Source of the DNA: Thiohalocapsa sp963695445
Lineage (GTDB): Bacteria; Pseudomonadota; Gammaproteobacteria; Chromatiales; Chromatiaceae
Assembly (NCBI GenBank): GCA_963695445.1
Contig: CAVOGV010000003.1
Coordinates: forward strand, 50,817-114,816
Direction of reading: 5' to 3'
Length of the DNA: 64,000 nt
In this document: positions 19,010-28,505 of the stretch, piece after piece
Position numbering within the stretch: position 1 is the first letter of the stretch
Layout: every line of letters starts with the position of its first letter
The notes under the pieces: model-generated
The model's database searches: none
Told to the model about the DNA's origin: nothing
Seen by the model: only the letters and a program-made list of their open reading frames with translations
Translations under genes and position numbers: made by a program

Positions 19010-20170
19010 GTGGTCTTAGGCAGATCCAAGCTCGATACCCGGTTTCGCGACACACAGGCGCGGGTAGCGGAGGGCCATCCCGTTACCAGCCCGCCAGCAA
19101 TGGCCGCGCTTATTCTTGACGGCTTACCCCCACGTGATCCGCGTAGACGCCTATGCGTACTCGTTGAAGTCATCGCCCCAGAGCGGCACGCCAAGGAACT
19201 GATCGGCATGGCCCGTTTCTATGGCGCCATCGACACCTGGTGGGGCCCGCCCAACGCCGACGGTCGTCAGGCATTTCGGATGCTGGTGCCGGATGTCGCC
19301 CGGCAACGGCTGATGGATGCGCTGCAAAGCCTGCTCGACCCGGAGCCCAGCGCACGCATCGTGGTGATGCCCGTCGATGCGACGCTGCCGCGTCCGGACA
19401 TCGGCCAGGACAACGAGTCGGAGCACCCTAACGGCGACGCGGAGCAGGACCGCAACGACTCCGTCCGCACGACCCGTGAAGAGCTCTACACCGAGATTGC
19501 CAAGGGCGCGTTGCTGGACTGGAACTACGTGTTGCTGGTGCTGCTGTCCACCGTCGTCGCCACCATCGGACTCGCGGAGGACAACGTCGCGGTGGTGATC
19601 GGCGCCATGGTCATCGCGCCGCTGCTCGGCCCCATTATCGCCTTCGCCTTTGCGACCTCGCTGGGCGACCGTGCGTTGGCCACGCGCTCGCTGATCACCG
19701 GTTGCACCGGGCTCGGTCTGGCGATGCTGCTGGCCATGGCGATGGGTTTGGTCTGGCCGGTGAACCTGCAAAGCCACGAGATTCTGTCGCGCACCGATGT
19801 CGGCCTTGCCAGCGTCGCCTTGGCGCTCGCCTCTGGCGCCGCGGCGGTGCTGTCGCTGACCACGGGTCTGTCGACGACGCTGGTGGGCGTCATGGTGGCC
19901 GTCGCGCTGTTGCCGCCGACGGCCGTGCTCGGGATGTTGCTCGGCAGCGCTCGTTGGGAGCTGGCTACCAGTGCCGGACTGTTGCTCGCCGTCAACGTGG
20001 TTTGTGTGTTGCTCGCGGCGAAAGTGGTCTTTTTGCTCCGCGGCGTCAGACCCCGACGTTGGCTCGAGCGCACCAAGGCCACGCAGTCGACAGCGCTCTA
20101 CATCGGCCTCTGGGCGACTCTGCTGGCATTGCTGATCGGCGCCATCCTCTTTCGCGGTTCCTTAATTTGA
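19010..20170 (+). CDS. DUF389/TIGR00341 family membrane protein
   Basis: A soluble N-terminal domain (VEVIAPERHAKELIGMARFY, RMLVPDVARQRLMDALQSLL) leads to a membrane domain with the conserved KGALLDWNYVLLVLLSTVVATIGL, then VIGAMVIAPLLGPIIAFAFA, a hallmark of DUF389 proteins. Later segments follow (SLTTGLSTTLVGVMVAVALL, SAGLLLAVNVVCVLLAAKVV). The function of the family is unknown. The true start is uncertain; the first 40 or so residues of the longest reading are poorly conserved in character, and the N-terminal domain itself starts near LVEVI. It begins 45 bases after sufE. Confidence 0.8.
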   Translation: MVLGRSKLDTRFRDTQARVAEGHPVTSPPAMAALILDGLPPRDPRRRLCVLVEVIAPERHAKELIGMARFYGAIDTWWGPPNADGRQAFRMLVPDVARQRLMDALQSLLDPEPSARIVVMPVDATLPRPDIGQDNESEHPNGDAEQDRNDSVRTTREELYTEIAKGALLDWNYVLLVLLSTVVATIGLAEDNVAVVIGAMVIAPLLGPIIAFAFATSLGDRALATRSLITGCTGLGLAMLLAMAMGLVWPVNLQSHEILSRTDVGLASVALALASGAAAVLSLTTGLSTTLVGVMVAVALLPPTAVLGMLLGSARWELATSAGLLLAVNVVCVLLAAKVVFLLRGVRPRRWLERTKATQSTALYIGLWATLLALLIGAILFRGSLI

Positions 20171-20250
20171 CCATGCCGACCGAGGCTAGACCTCAGGCCG
20201 ACGAGCACAGGGCGTCCGGCAGACTCCGCCAGGGGGCATCGGCAATCTCC

Positions 20251-20328
20251 GTGGGAGCGATTTGCAATCGCGACGGCAGCAACGCCGAACGCCTGCGCGG
20301 CCCCATCGCGGCTGCAAGCCGCTCCCAC
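20251..20328. repeat. Bi-REP element, copy 1 (78 bp)
   Basis: Left arm GTGGGAGCGATTTGCAATCG and right arm CGGCTGCAAGCCGCTCCCAC form an imperfect hairpin. An inverted copy of exactly the same length lies at 29558-29635. The unit GTGGGAGCG..CGCTCCCAC resembles REP sequences of pseudomonads. Confidence 0.75.
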
Positions 20329-20400
20329 GGGGAGAGCCGTGCAAGGTTGAGTTACGCTACGCTGACTTCGCCGCTGCAGGCATTTGGTGTTCCGGGGATG

Positions 20401-20723
20401 CTAGGGCATCGCGGCGCCAGGCGGAAGCCCCGGCGGCATTGGTCCGCCGCCAGACTCACTGCCAACCCACCCCGGCGTGAAGCCGGCCGTGCAATGGCAG
20501 CGCCCAAGCTGGCCGAACAACTCGCGTCTGGCCTGCTCGCAGGCGTCGCGGTCGCCGTAGGGGCCGATCGTGGCGGGCACGGGGCCGATGCGGCATCGGC
20601 CCCCGCATCCGCGGGCGGGTGGACGTGGCAACTGGTCTTTGCCATGAGATCGCCGCTGGCACCGATCAGCAGGCCGGCGCACAGCAGCACCGTCAAGACC
20701 CGAGGCAAAACCGAGTCAAGCAC
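20401..20723 (-). CDS. Small secreted protein, frame-broken, unrecognised
   Basis: A GTG start is followed by a signal peptide (VLTVLLCAGLLIGASG). The middle is His/Pro/Ala-rich (KTSCHVHPPADAGADAAS). The frame breaks at about 20575 and continues as VPATIGPYGDRDACEQARREL, then GRCHC and a Gly/Pro-rich end. The intact parts carry paired Cys residues and several His, so it might be a periplasmic metal-binding protein, which is inference. It is the last gene of the permease/DUF3299 set on the minus strand. Confidence 0.45.
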
Positions 20724-20757
20724 CGACGGCCAGCGGCCACCGGCTCAGCCCTCGTCC

Positions 20758-21492
20758 TCATACAGCGCTGACTTCGGCGTCGTCGATGCGGTAGCCGGCA
20801 TCGCCCAGCTCGTTGCTGAACGGTGTGACATGCATGCGCCCCTCCACCCACACCGTATCGAACAATTCGCCTCGGTAGGCGGCGCCGTCGGCGGTCAGCA
20901 CATGCACGGTCTGGTTGGCTGGCGGCGGCGGCACATGGATACAGGCACCGAAATAGGGCACCAGCAGGAACTCGGCGATCTCGGTGGCGTCGGTCTCCAA
21001 CGGCACGACAAAGCCCGGCAGACGCACGCGCTGGCCGTCCAATGCCTCGCACCACCGGCGCCTCCGCCCACAGCGCCTTGAGCTTGTCCATCAATTCATC
21101 GGCACGCGGATCATCATCGGTGAGGTTGTCCGCGTCGTAGTCGGCCATCAACTTTTCGGGCTGCCAGTCGGCCGGAATCAGGTCGTCCCACTCCAGTTCC
21201 GGCACCTCGCCGGGCGCCGCATCAGCGATGGCGGGAATGGTCTGCTCCGCCTGCGTGCCGGCCTGATCCGCCGCATCGGTTGTTGCCGGCGGCTGGTTCG
21301 ATTGCTCGCCGCAGCCGGTCAACACCAAGATGAGCAGGCCCGGAAGAAAAGGGGTCAGTACCCTTTTCGCTTCGCGGTCTGGCGCAATGTGTTGTCTCTG
21401 GCCTCGAAAAGGGTACTGACCCCTTTTCTTCTGCTTCGGCCGCAGCTGGCCAGCAAGAGCGCAAGCGGGCCGGGCAGCAGAGCCTTGAACAT
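20758..21492 (-). CDS. DUF3299 lipoprotein; frame break and repeat insertion in the signal region
   Basis: The mature part has LEWDDLIPADWQPEKLMAD and, after a frame break at about 21060 (an extra G in GGTGCGAGG), VRLPGFVVPLETDATEIAEF and LLVPYFGACIHVPPPPANQ, the DUF3299 signature. Two lipobox-like sequences exist: LLLASCGRS near the ATG at 21492, and LVLTGCGEQ about 130 bases later. A repeat of 84 bases (21346-21429) separates them. The repeat probably inserted in the export signal. The function is unknown; DUF3299 proteins often sit next to ABC permeases. Confidence 0.75.
21346..21429. repeat. Inverted-repeat element family D, copy 1
   Basis: Two perfect 24-base inverted arms beginning GAAAAGGGGTCAGTACCC enclose 35 bases. 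A partner copy lies at 24400-24476. This copy sits inside the DUF3299 lipoprotein signal region. Confidence 0.8.
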
Positions 21493-21667
21493 CGGAGCAG
21501 TTTAGTCGATGCGCTAGGGTTCCAGTGAAAGCATGCGGTAAACCGCGGCCGAATCGGACGCGGATGATAGCGCGTCGTGACTGTGCAAGTATTGACGATC
21601 GGTCCAAACCACTCGATGCCTTGCCAATATCTGGCGGGTCCGCGTCCATGCACGTCAGCGCCTCCGC

Positions 21668-22929
21668 TCAGACACGAATCGACAATCCGTCCGCGAGCGA
21701 CATGCGATAGGCACGCCAGCCGGGCACCAGCCCCACCAGCAGGCCCGCCGCCAGCACCGTGGCCAGCAGCAGCCATTCGTGCGGCGACAGCGCGCCGATG
21801 CCGATGAAGAGCCCGAGCCGCGACTCGATCAGCGGCTGTCCGAGGGCGAGCAGGCCGTACAGCAGCGCGATCCCGAGCAGCATGCCGAGCAGGGTCAGAA
21901 AGGCGGCCTCGCCGATGATCAGCGCCAGCACCTGCGCCGGACGCGCGCCGACGGAGCGCAGGATGGCCATCTCGCGGCGGCGTTCGTTGAGCCCGATCAG
22001 CAGCGCCGTCAGCATGCCGATCAGGCCCGACCAGCACGACGAAGCCGGAGACGATCAGCAGCGCTCCTTCGGCGACACCGATCAGCGACCACAGCTCGCC
22101 GAGGGCCACGCCGGGCAGCACCGCGAGCAGCGGTTCTTCGCGGTAGTCGTTGACGTAGCGCTGCACGGCAAAGGCGGCGATCTTCGACTTCAGGCCCACC
22201 AGCACCGCCGTGATCGCCTCCGGCGTCAGGTCCATCGCGCGCACCTGCGCCGCAGTCGGCGTCAGGCCCGGCATCGGCGCGCCGCCCTGCCAGCCCAGAT
22301 GGACGGCCTCGATCGCCTCCAGGCTGACATGCACGGTGCGATCGACCGGGGTGCCGGTGCGCTTCAGGATGCCGGCGACGCGAAACGGCTTGTCGTCGTG
22401 CCGCGCAAAGCGCACGTCGCCGGCGCCGTGGGCGATGACGATCTCGTCGCCCAGTCCGATAGCCGAGCGCGTCGGCAACCTCGGCGCCGAGCACGGCGTC
22501 GAACAGATCGTCGAAGCGCGCACCCGCCGCGAACTCTAGGCGACGGTCGCGGGCATAGCGATAGTGATCGAAATAGCCCGGCGTGGTACCCAGCACCCGA
22601 AACCCGCGGTGGGAGTCGCCGAGCGAGATCGGCACCGTCCAGGCCACCTTAGGATGCGCGGCAATGTCCTGATAGCTCTGCCAGGAGATGTTATTGGTGG
22701 CGTTGCCGATGCGAAACACCGAGTAAAGCAACAACTGCACCGGCCCGCTGCGCGCGCCGACGATGAGGTCAGTGCCGGAGATGGTGCTGCTGAAGCTCGC
22801 CCGCGTCTCGCTGCGCACCCGCTCGACGCCTAGCAGCAGCGCCACGCTCAACGCAATGGACAGCAGCGTCAGCAAGGCCGTGAAGCGACGGTTCAGCAGG
22901 CTCTTGAGGGCGAGGGTGAGGATTGGCAT
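21668..22929 (-). CDS. FtsX-family ABC transporter permease; two frame breaks
   Basis: The N-terminus MPILTLALKSLLNRRFTALL begins a membrane segment, then a large periplasmic domain (ISGTDLIVGARSGPVQLLL, YRYARDRRLEFAAG). The frame breaks at about 22460 and again at about 22020, after which LIGLNERRREMAILRSVGAR and two more membrane segments finish the MacB/FtsX domain. Such permeases use a separate ATPase; none is next to it. The set permease, DUF3299, small secreted protein on one strand suggests an export or metal-handling operon; the role is inferred. Confidence 0.78.
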
Positions 22930-22986
22930 TAGCTGTGCCGGCGAACGTGGACGCGTCGATAGCTTCGTCTTACTGCCATCTTGGAT

Positions 22987-23097
22987 TCAGTTCGAAGGCT
23001 CCGGCGCAACGCCGAACACGAAGGCCCAATCGATCTCGACGTGCTCTTCCGGCCAGGCCACCAGGTCGTCGACGGTCTTGAGTTTTTTCGCCTCCAT
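22987..23097 (-). other. Short ORF, 36 residues, unrecognised
   Basis: ATG to TGA encodes MEAKKLKTVDDLVAWPEEHV and a short rest ending FVFGVAPEPSN. It starts 12 bases after the ubiI-like stop. The composition looks like a true small acidic peptide, but no family was recognised and no clear ribosome-binding site was seen. Confidence 0.28.
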
Positions 23098-23109
23098 GGT
23101 CGGATGCCG

Positions 23110-24369
23110 TCAGCGGCCGGCCGCGGCAGTACGGGCCAGACGCCCGTCCCCAGCCGCGCGCGCCAACGGTGGCAGTTCGTCGCCGAGGCCAAGCGCCTGG
23201 GACATGAAGATGCGCTTCAGCGGCGCGATGCGATCGGCGGCGGCCAGTCCGAGGTTGCGGCCTGCCACCAGCGGCGGGATGCTGTTGCTGAACATGCGCT
23301 TGAACAGATCCATGGCGCCGAGCATCACCAGGTTCTCGCCACGGCGGGCGCGCTCGTAGCGGCGCAGCGTCGCGATGTTGCCGATATCGCGGCCCTTCAT
23401 GCGGGCATGCTCCAACGCCTCGGCCATCGCGGCAACGTCGAGCAGGCCGAGGTTCACGCCCTGCCCCGCCAGGGGATGAATGGCATGGGCGGCATCGCCG
23501 ATCAGCGCCGCGCGGGGCTGCACGTAACGCAGCGCGTGCTGCATGCGCAACGGGAAGGCCGCCCGCGGCCCGACCGACAGGATCGGCCCCAAGCGCTGCT
23601 GGAAGGCGTCTTCGAGCGCCCGCATGAATTCGGCGTCGTCCATCGCCAGCAGTTCGTCGGCGCGTCGGTCCTCGGCGGACCAGACGATGGAGCAGCGCCC
23701 ATCCGCCAGCGGCAGAAAGGCCAACGGCCCGGTGGGCAAAAAGCGCTGCCAGGCGGTCTCGCGGTGCCAGTGCTCGACCTCGACGTTGGCGACGATGGCG
23801 CGCTGGTCATAGGCCCAGCCGCCGGTCTCGATGCCGAGGCTCTCGCGCACGAAGGAGCGTCCGCCATCGGCGCCGATCACCAGCGCGGCGGTCAGTTCGC
23901 GACCGTCAGCGAGGCGCACCGTTGCGGCATCGTCGTCGATCGTTAGGGCGGCGATGGCGGCAGGGCAGAACAGGTCGATCTCGGGGGCCTGCTCCAGCAG
24001 CTCCCACAGCGCCAGGCGCGTAACGCGATTCTCGACGATGTGGCCGAGGTCCGGTTGGCCGAGGTCCGCACTGTCGAAATGGATACCGGCCCCGCCGACC
24101 GCGTCCCAGACCTGCATCTCGCGGTAGACGCTGGCGCCGAGCTGTTCGATGCGCTCCCAGGCCCCGAGCCGTTCGAGGATGCGCTGACTGGCGCGGCTCA
24201 GCGCCGACACCCGCAGATCCACCTCGCCGACGGGCCACTCCCGCTGGGGCGGCTGGCCGTCGATGACGGCGACCCGGCAGCCCTGACCACGACAGGCGGC
24301 GGCCATGGCGGCGCCGACCATACCGCCGCCGACGATGATGAGGTCGAAGGCTGATTTCGCGTGGGTCAT
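23110..24369 (-). CDS. UbiI/UbiF/VisC-type ubiquinone-ring hydroxylase
   Basis: FAD-dependent monooxygenase of the UbiH/COQ6 family: FAD Rossmann motif DLIIVGGGMVGAAMAAACRG near the start, VLxLRVSAL-type second motif (EVDLRVSALSRASQRI), ALVIGADGGRS, and LIGDAAHAIHPLAGQGVNLG for flavin. It hydroxylates the ubiquinone head group in the membrane-associated UbiJK complex (family knowledge). It is the last gene after pepP and ubiH on the minus strand, as in E. coli, which favours UbiI. A dispersed repeat separates it from ubiH. Start at 24369 is preferred over an upstream GTG. Confidence 0.84.
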   Translation of the reverse strand: MTHAKSAFDLIIVGGGMVGAAMAAACRGQGCRVAVIDGQPPQREWPVGEVDLRVSALSRASQRILERLGAWERIEQLGASVYREMQVWDAVGGAGIHFDSADLGQPDLGHIVENRVTRLALWELLEQAPEIDLFCPAAIAALTIDDDAATVRLADGRELTAALVIGADGGRSFVRESLGIETGGWAYDQRAIVANVEVEHWHRETAWQRFLPTGPLAFLPLADGRCSIVWSAEDRRADELLAMDDAEFMRALEDAFQQRLGPILSVGPRAAFPLRMQHALRYVQPRAALIGDAAHAIHPLAGQGVNLGLLDVAAMAEALEHARMKGRDIGNIATLRRYERARRGENLVMLGAMDLFKRMFSNSIPPLVAGRNLGLAAADRIAPLKRIFMSQALGLGDELPPLARAAGDGRLARTAAAGR

Positions 24370-24399
24370 GTTAGGTTCAGTATCGAGTATCAAGACCAA

Positions 24400-24476
24400 G
24401 AAAAGGGGTCAGTACCCTTTTCGAGGATAGAGGCGCCTAAGTGCGCAAGCCGTGATACGAAAAGGGTACTGACCCC
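24400..24476. repeat. Inverted-repeat element family D, copy 2
   Basis: The left arm (24400-24423, AAAAGGGGTCAGTACCC core) is identical to the left arm of the copy at 21346. The right arm (24458-24476) is shorter and then diverges. It lies just before the ubiI-like gene and after ubiH. Confidence 0.75.
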
Positions 24477-24516
24477 GGATTCGGCGCTTTTCTTGGCGCC
24501 TTTTCTTGGCGCGACC

Positions 24517-25737
24517 TCACGCCAGCGGCAGGCCGCGGGCGAGGCGAGGTTGCCGGCCGCCGGTGCCCATGAAGCGTTGGGCGAGCAGATGCCGCGCCGG
24601 CGGTAGCAGGTCCAGTCCGAGCATACCCAGGTTGCGGCCGACGCGTACTGGCGCCCAGGGATTGACGAACAGCCGAGCTAGAGTATCGGTGAGCATCGCG
24701 GCGCCCCGCTGGTCGGGTGTGCGGCGCTTGCGATAGCCGTCGACGACAGTATTTCCGCCGGCGTCCTGCCCCGTGCGCTGAGCGTCTTCAAGCAACTCGG
24801 CGAGTTCGGCGACGTCGCGCAGGCCCAGGTTGAAGCCCTGACCGGCCACCGGATGCAGCGTGTGGGCGGCGTTTCCGATCAGCACCAGCCGCGGCTGTGT
24901 GAGCTGTTTTGCCAGCACCAGCCGCAACGGATAGGCGATGCGCCGACCGGGTTTGCGCAGGCGGCCCATGCGCTGGCCGAAGCGCTCTTGCAGCTTGGCG
25001 ACGAAGGCATCGTCGTCCAGCGCCAGGATGCCCGCGGTGTCGCCGTCGCGGGCGGTCCAGACCACCGAATAGCGGCCGCCGGTCATCGGCAGCATCGCCA
25101 GCGGGCCGCTGTCGGTGAAGCGCTCGAAGGCGGTGCCGGGCCGCGGCCGCTCCGGCGTCACGGTGGAGATGATCGCGTCGTAGCCATAGCCTTGCTCGCG
25201 CACGCCGAGGCCGAGCCGCCGCCGCACGGCGGAGTCGCCGCCATCGGCGGCGACCAGCAGCCGTGCCTGCACCATCTGGGAGCTGCCGGCGACGGCCACC
25301 TCCAGTCGCCAGAGGTCGCGCTCTTCATGCAGGCCAACCAGCCGCGCCGGGCGCAGCAGCTCGATTCCGTCGGCATCAGCCAGGCAGTGCTCTATGGCGT
25401 GGCCGATGGCGCGGGCCGGGGCAACATAGCCCAGCGCCTCGACGCCCTCGTCGGCGGCATCGAGGTGGGCGAAACCGAAGTGGCCACGCTCGGACACGTG
25501 CACGTGACGGATGGGCTCGGCGTCTGCGGCGATGGATTCCCAGATGCCCATACCGCCGAAGATGCGCCGGCTGCCCAGCGACAGGGCGATGACGCGCTCG
25601 TCGTAGCTGGGATGTGACGGGGCACCCGCGGCAACCGCCTCCACCACGGCGATCTTGAGCCCGCTGCCCCGCAGGGCGCAAGCCAGGCTGCCGCCGACCA
25701 GACCGCCGCCGATGATGACGACGTCGTACTCATGCAT
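24517..25737 (-). CDS. ubiH: 2-octaprenyl-6-methoxyphenol hydroxylase UbiH
   Basis: FAD-binding motif YDVVIIGGGLVGGSLACALR at the start, DERVIALSLGSRRIF in the second nucleotide-contact loop, RLLVAADGGDSAVRR, and LIGNAAHTLHPVAGQGFNLG near the C-terminus place it in the UbiH family. It adds a hydroxyl group to the ubiquinone ring. Its ATG overlaps the pepP stop (TGATG), so the two are translationally coupled, in the conserved order ygfB-pepP-ubiH. Confidence 0.87.
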   Translation of the reverse strand: MHEYDVVIIGGGLVGGSLACALRGSGLKIAVVEAVAAGAPSHPSYDERVIALSLGSRRIFGGMGIWESIAADAEPIRHVHVSERGHFGFAHLDAADEGVEALGYVAPARAIGHAIEHCLADADGIELLRPARLVGLHEERDLWRLEVAVAGSSQMVQARLLVAADGGDSAVRRRLGLGVREQGYGYDAIISTVTPERPRPGTAFERFTDSGPLAMLPMTGGRYSVVWTARDGDTAGILALDDDAFVAKLQERFGQRMGRLRKPGRRIAYPLRLVLAKQLTQPRLVLIGNAAHTLHPVAGQGFNLGLRDVAELAELLEDAQRTGQDAGGNTVVDGYRKRRTPDQRGAAMLTDTLARLFVNPWAPVRVGRNLGMLGLDLLPPARHLLAQRFMGTGGRQPRLARGLPLA

Positions 25738-27104
25738 CAGTGCGTCTCCAGTTGCTCGGCCCGATCCGCCGTCGCCATCATTTGCTCGATCTCATCGATC
25801 TCCTTCGGCGCGTCGCGGGACAGGATCTCATGACCGCTCTCGGTGACCAGCACATCGTCTTCGATGCGGATGCCGATGCCGCGGAACTGCGCTGCCGCCG
25901 CGTCCGCGACCTCGGCGTCCGGCGCGATGTAAAGCCCCGGCTCGACGGTCAGCACCATGCCTGGCTCCAGTTTTCGCCATTCACCATCGACCTTGTAATC
26001 GCCCACGTCGTGCACGTCCATCCCCAGCCAGTGGCCGGTGCGGTGCATGTAGAAGGGCTTGTACTTTTCCTCCTTGATCAGCCGCGGCACATCCTTCTTA
26101 CTGCCTTCGATCAGGCCCAGCTCTACCAGCCCCCGTGTCAGAACGCGCAGCGCGGCCGCGTGCGGCGCGTCCCAGCGATTGCCCGGCTGCACGGCCTTGA
26201 TGGCGGCCTTTTGCGACTCCAGCACAAGCGCGTAGAGCGAGCGCTGGGGCGCTGTGAAGCGACCGTTGACCGGGAAGGTGCGGGTAATGTCGGAAGCGTA
26301 GCCGTCCAGCTCGCAGCCGGCATCCACCAGCACTAGGTCGCCGTCGCGCAGCGCGTCGTCGTTATCGACATAGTGCAGCACGCAGGCGTTACGTCCACCG
26401 CCGACAATCGGTGAGTAGGCCTGATAACGGGCGCCACGCTCGGCGCAGGTATGCAAGAACTCGGTCTCGAGCTGCTGCTCGTTCAGCCCCGGCCGACAGC
26501 GCTGCATCAGCCGCTGGTGGGCGGCGGCAGAGATGGCGGCGGCTCGGCGCATCACCTGCCGCTCCGGCTTGGTCTTGATCAACCGCTGCTCATGCACGAT
26601 GCGATTGGAGGTGACCAGCTCGGTGGGTGCACGCACGCCAGCGCGGGCCTTAGCGCGAACGGCGCGCAGCCAGCCCATCACCGCGAGGTCCAGATCCGCG
26701 TCAGTGCCGAGGGGATAGAACACACGACTGCGGTCGGCCATCAACTCCGGCAGCTTCTCGTCCAGGTCCTCCAGCGCATGCGCTTCGTCCGCGCCGAAGT
26801 GCTCGACCGCGCCATCGACGCCGAAGCGATGGCCGTCCCAGACCTCGCGCTCGGGGTCGCGCGGGCGACAGAACAGCACGAACTCGCCCTGCTTGCGCTT
26901 GGGGACGATCACGGCGACCGCGTCCGGTTCCGGAAAGCCGGTCAGGTAGCTGAAGTCGCTGTCCTGGCGGAACGGGTAATGCACGTCGCGGTTGCGGATG
27001 ACCTCCGCCGCCGCGGGAAGGATCAGCACTCCGTCGCTTCCGACGGCCTTGGCAGCCGCGCGCCGACGGCGTTTCAGTTCCTTGACGGAAGCAGCCGCGC
27101 TCAT
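25737..27104 (-). CDS. pepP: Xaa-Pro aminopeptidase
   Basis: The N-terminal AMP_N domain carries YPFRQDSDFSYLTGF and the C-terminal creatinase-like domain carries the dimanganese ligands: LVDAGCELDGYASDITRTF (two Asp), HRTGHWLGMDVHDVG (His), MVLTVEPGLYI (Glu) and GIRIEDDVLV (Glu). It removes an N-terminal residue ahead of proline. The length of 455 residues is normal. Its ATG overlaps the ygfB stop (ATGA). Confidence 0.92.
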   Translation of the reverse strand: MSAAASVKELKRRRRAAAKAVGSDGVLILPAAAEVIRNRDVHYPFRQDSDFSYLTGFPEPDAVAVIVPKRKQGEFVLFCRPRDPEREVWDGHRFGVDGAVEHFGADEAHALEDLDEKLPELMADRSRVFYPLGTDADLDLAVMGWLRAVRAKARAGVRAPTELVTSNRIVHEQRLIKTKPERQVMRRAAAISAAAHQRLMQRCRPGLNEQQLETEFLHTCAERGARYQAYSPIVGGGRNACVLHYVDNDDALRDGDLVLVDAGCELDGYASDITRTFPVNGRFTAPQRSLYALVLESQKAAIKAVQPGNRWDAPHAAALRVLTRGLVELGLIEGSKKDVPRLIKEEKYKPFYMHRTGHWLGMDVHDVGDYKVDGEWRKLEPGMVLTVEPGLYIAPDAEVADAAAAQFRGIGIRIEDDVLVTESGHEILSRDAPKEIDEIEQMMATADRAEQLETH

Positions 27105-27745
27105 TGGGCGTTCTCCAGGGGGCTATTCTCTGGGGGGCTGTTTTCTGGGGGAGTATCGTCCTCGTACAGCAACATGGCCGCGACGCGGATGAACTCGGCC
27201 ACGTCGCTTAAGGCCTGCTCGTTGGCCTCATCGTCCTCGAGGTCGTTCAGGTCCATGCGGGTCACCTCCAGTAGGTCGTCGAAGGCCTCGCGAGTCTGCG
27301 GCGCGAGCCGCGCGGCGTCGACACCGGCCAGCCCGAGCCCAAACAGGAAACCCCGCGTCCATTCGTGCACGCCCACCGCGCGCTCACGCAGCGGGCGATC
27401 GTCGGACGGCAAGAACAGGTCGAAGCCGAGCGCCGGGCCGCTGATCTGCGCGCGCGTGTGCGCCGCCAGGTCATGCAGGAGTGCCCGACATTGATCAATC
27501 GCGGCATGCTGGCGTTCTGCATTTGAACGGCCATGGTCTGGATCAGGATTGGCATGGACATCGGTGTCCGCGCCGGACGGCAGCAGCTCAGAGAGCCAGC
27601 GCAGCTCCGGGTCATCACCCCGCTGTGGGGGTGCTGCGGCGAGTAGGCCACAATAGAAGCCGTGCGCCTCCGCGGCGCTGGGGGAGAGTTCGCTGACAGC
27701 GAGCAGACGGCCCAGATCGTCGTAGTCGGGGGCTGCGGGTTGCAT
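27101..27745 (-). CDS. ygfB: UPF0149 family protein YgfB
   Basis: A 214-residue protein of the YgfB fold (DDLGRLLAVSELSPSAAEAHG, FLFGLGLAGVDAARLAPQTR, DLNDLEDDEANEQALSDVAEF). The gene lies before pepP with a 4-base overlap, the common gammaproteobacterial arrangement. The last 17 residues are a short low-complexity repeat (PPENSPPENSPLENAQ) that is not a normal part of the family and may be a slipped simple repeat. In pseudomonads the family regulates AlpA-type programmed responses; here that is only a hint. Confidence 0.86.
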   Translation of the reverse strand: MQPAAPDYDDLGRLLAVSELSPSAAEAHGFYCGLLAAAPPQRGDDPELRWLSELLPSGADTDVHANPDPDHGRSNAERQHAAIDQCRALLHDLAAHTRAQISGPALGFDLFLPSDDRPLRERAVGVHEWTRGFLFGLGLAGVDAARLAPQTREAFDDLLEVTRMDLNDLEDDEANEQALSDVAEFIRVAAMLLYEDDTPPENSPPENSPLENAQ

Positions 27746-27904
27746 CGAATCGGGTTCCGGCAAAGACAAACGATGATAGCACGCCGATGTCGGCAACTCG
27801 CGCACGCGACAGAGACCGTGGTGATCCCAGATGACTCGGCACGATTGACCGGAATGGGGTGCGAATCTATAGTGCGTCGTCAACGTTCAGGAAGGGCCTG
27901 CTTC

Positions 27905-28114
27905 ATGGCTGATTTCGATCTAGAAACCTTAGAGCGGCAGATCGACGAATTGATCCGCACCTGTGACCGCCTGCGCGAAGAAAATGCATCGCTGCGTGCC
28001 AGCCGAGAACATCTCGTCTCGGAACGGGCCGACCTGATCGAGAAGACCGAGTTGGCCCGCAGCAAGGTCGAGGCCATGGTCGAGCGCCTCAAGTCGATGG
28101 AGGAACAGCTATGA
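27905..28114 (+). CDS. ZapB-like cell-division coiled-coil protein (TIGR02449 type)
   Basis: A 69-residue protein that is coiled coil over nearly its full length (LERQIDELIRTCDRLREENA, then HLVSERADLIEKTELARSKV). Such short proteins lie immediately before zapA and are thought to bind the divisome. The start ATG at 27905 follows GAAGGG-type ribosome-binding sequence; the last codon overlaps the zapA ATG (ATGA). It is divergent from ygfB. Confidence 0.78.
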   Translation: MADFDLETLERQIDELIRTCDRLREENASLRASREHLVSERADLIEKTELARSKVEAMVERLKSMEEQL

Positions 28115-28461
28115 ATCAAGACCCCAACTCCATGCCTGTGACCGTCCAGATCCTGGACAAGGAATACCGCATCGCCTGCGTACCGGATGAGCAACATGGC
28201 CTCATGGAGTGCGCCCGCATGCTCGATCAGCGCATGCGTGAAGTCCGCCAGAATGGGCGTGTGATCGGCGCCGATCGCATCGCCGTCATGGCGGCGCTGA
28301 ACCTGCTGTACGACATGATGCAGCAGCGCGACCGGCGCAGCGTCGACACCGATCGCCTGGCCACGCTGCATGAGCGGGTCTCCGCTGCGGTGTCTGCTAA
28401 CGCCGACGAGGATAGCCCCGCTGCCGCCAACAAGGTGGCACGCGGCGCGTCAGCCACATAA
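28111..28461 (+). CDS. zapA: Cell division protein ZapA
   Basis: The 116-residue protein has the ZapA domain: VTVQILDKEYRIACVPDEQH, LDQRMREVRQNGRVIGADR, IAVMAALNLLYDMMQ, then a coiled-coil C-terminus. It crosslinks FtsZ filaments at mid-cell. It is followed by 6S RNA and ygfA, the conserved order of E. coli. The C-terminal tail is Ala/Ser-rich and shorter on conservation. Confidence 0.9.
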   Translation: MNQDPNSMPVTVQILDKEYRIACVPDEQHGLMECARMLDQRMREVRQNGRVIGADRIAVMAALNLLYDMMQQRDRRSVDTDRLATLHERVSAAVSANADEDSPAAANKVARGASAT

Positions 28462-28505
28462 GGAATGGCACCGACGGCCGGGGGTGGACGTCTCCGGCGA
28501 ATCGG

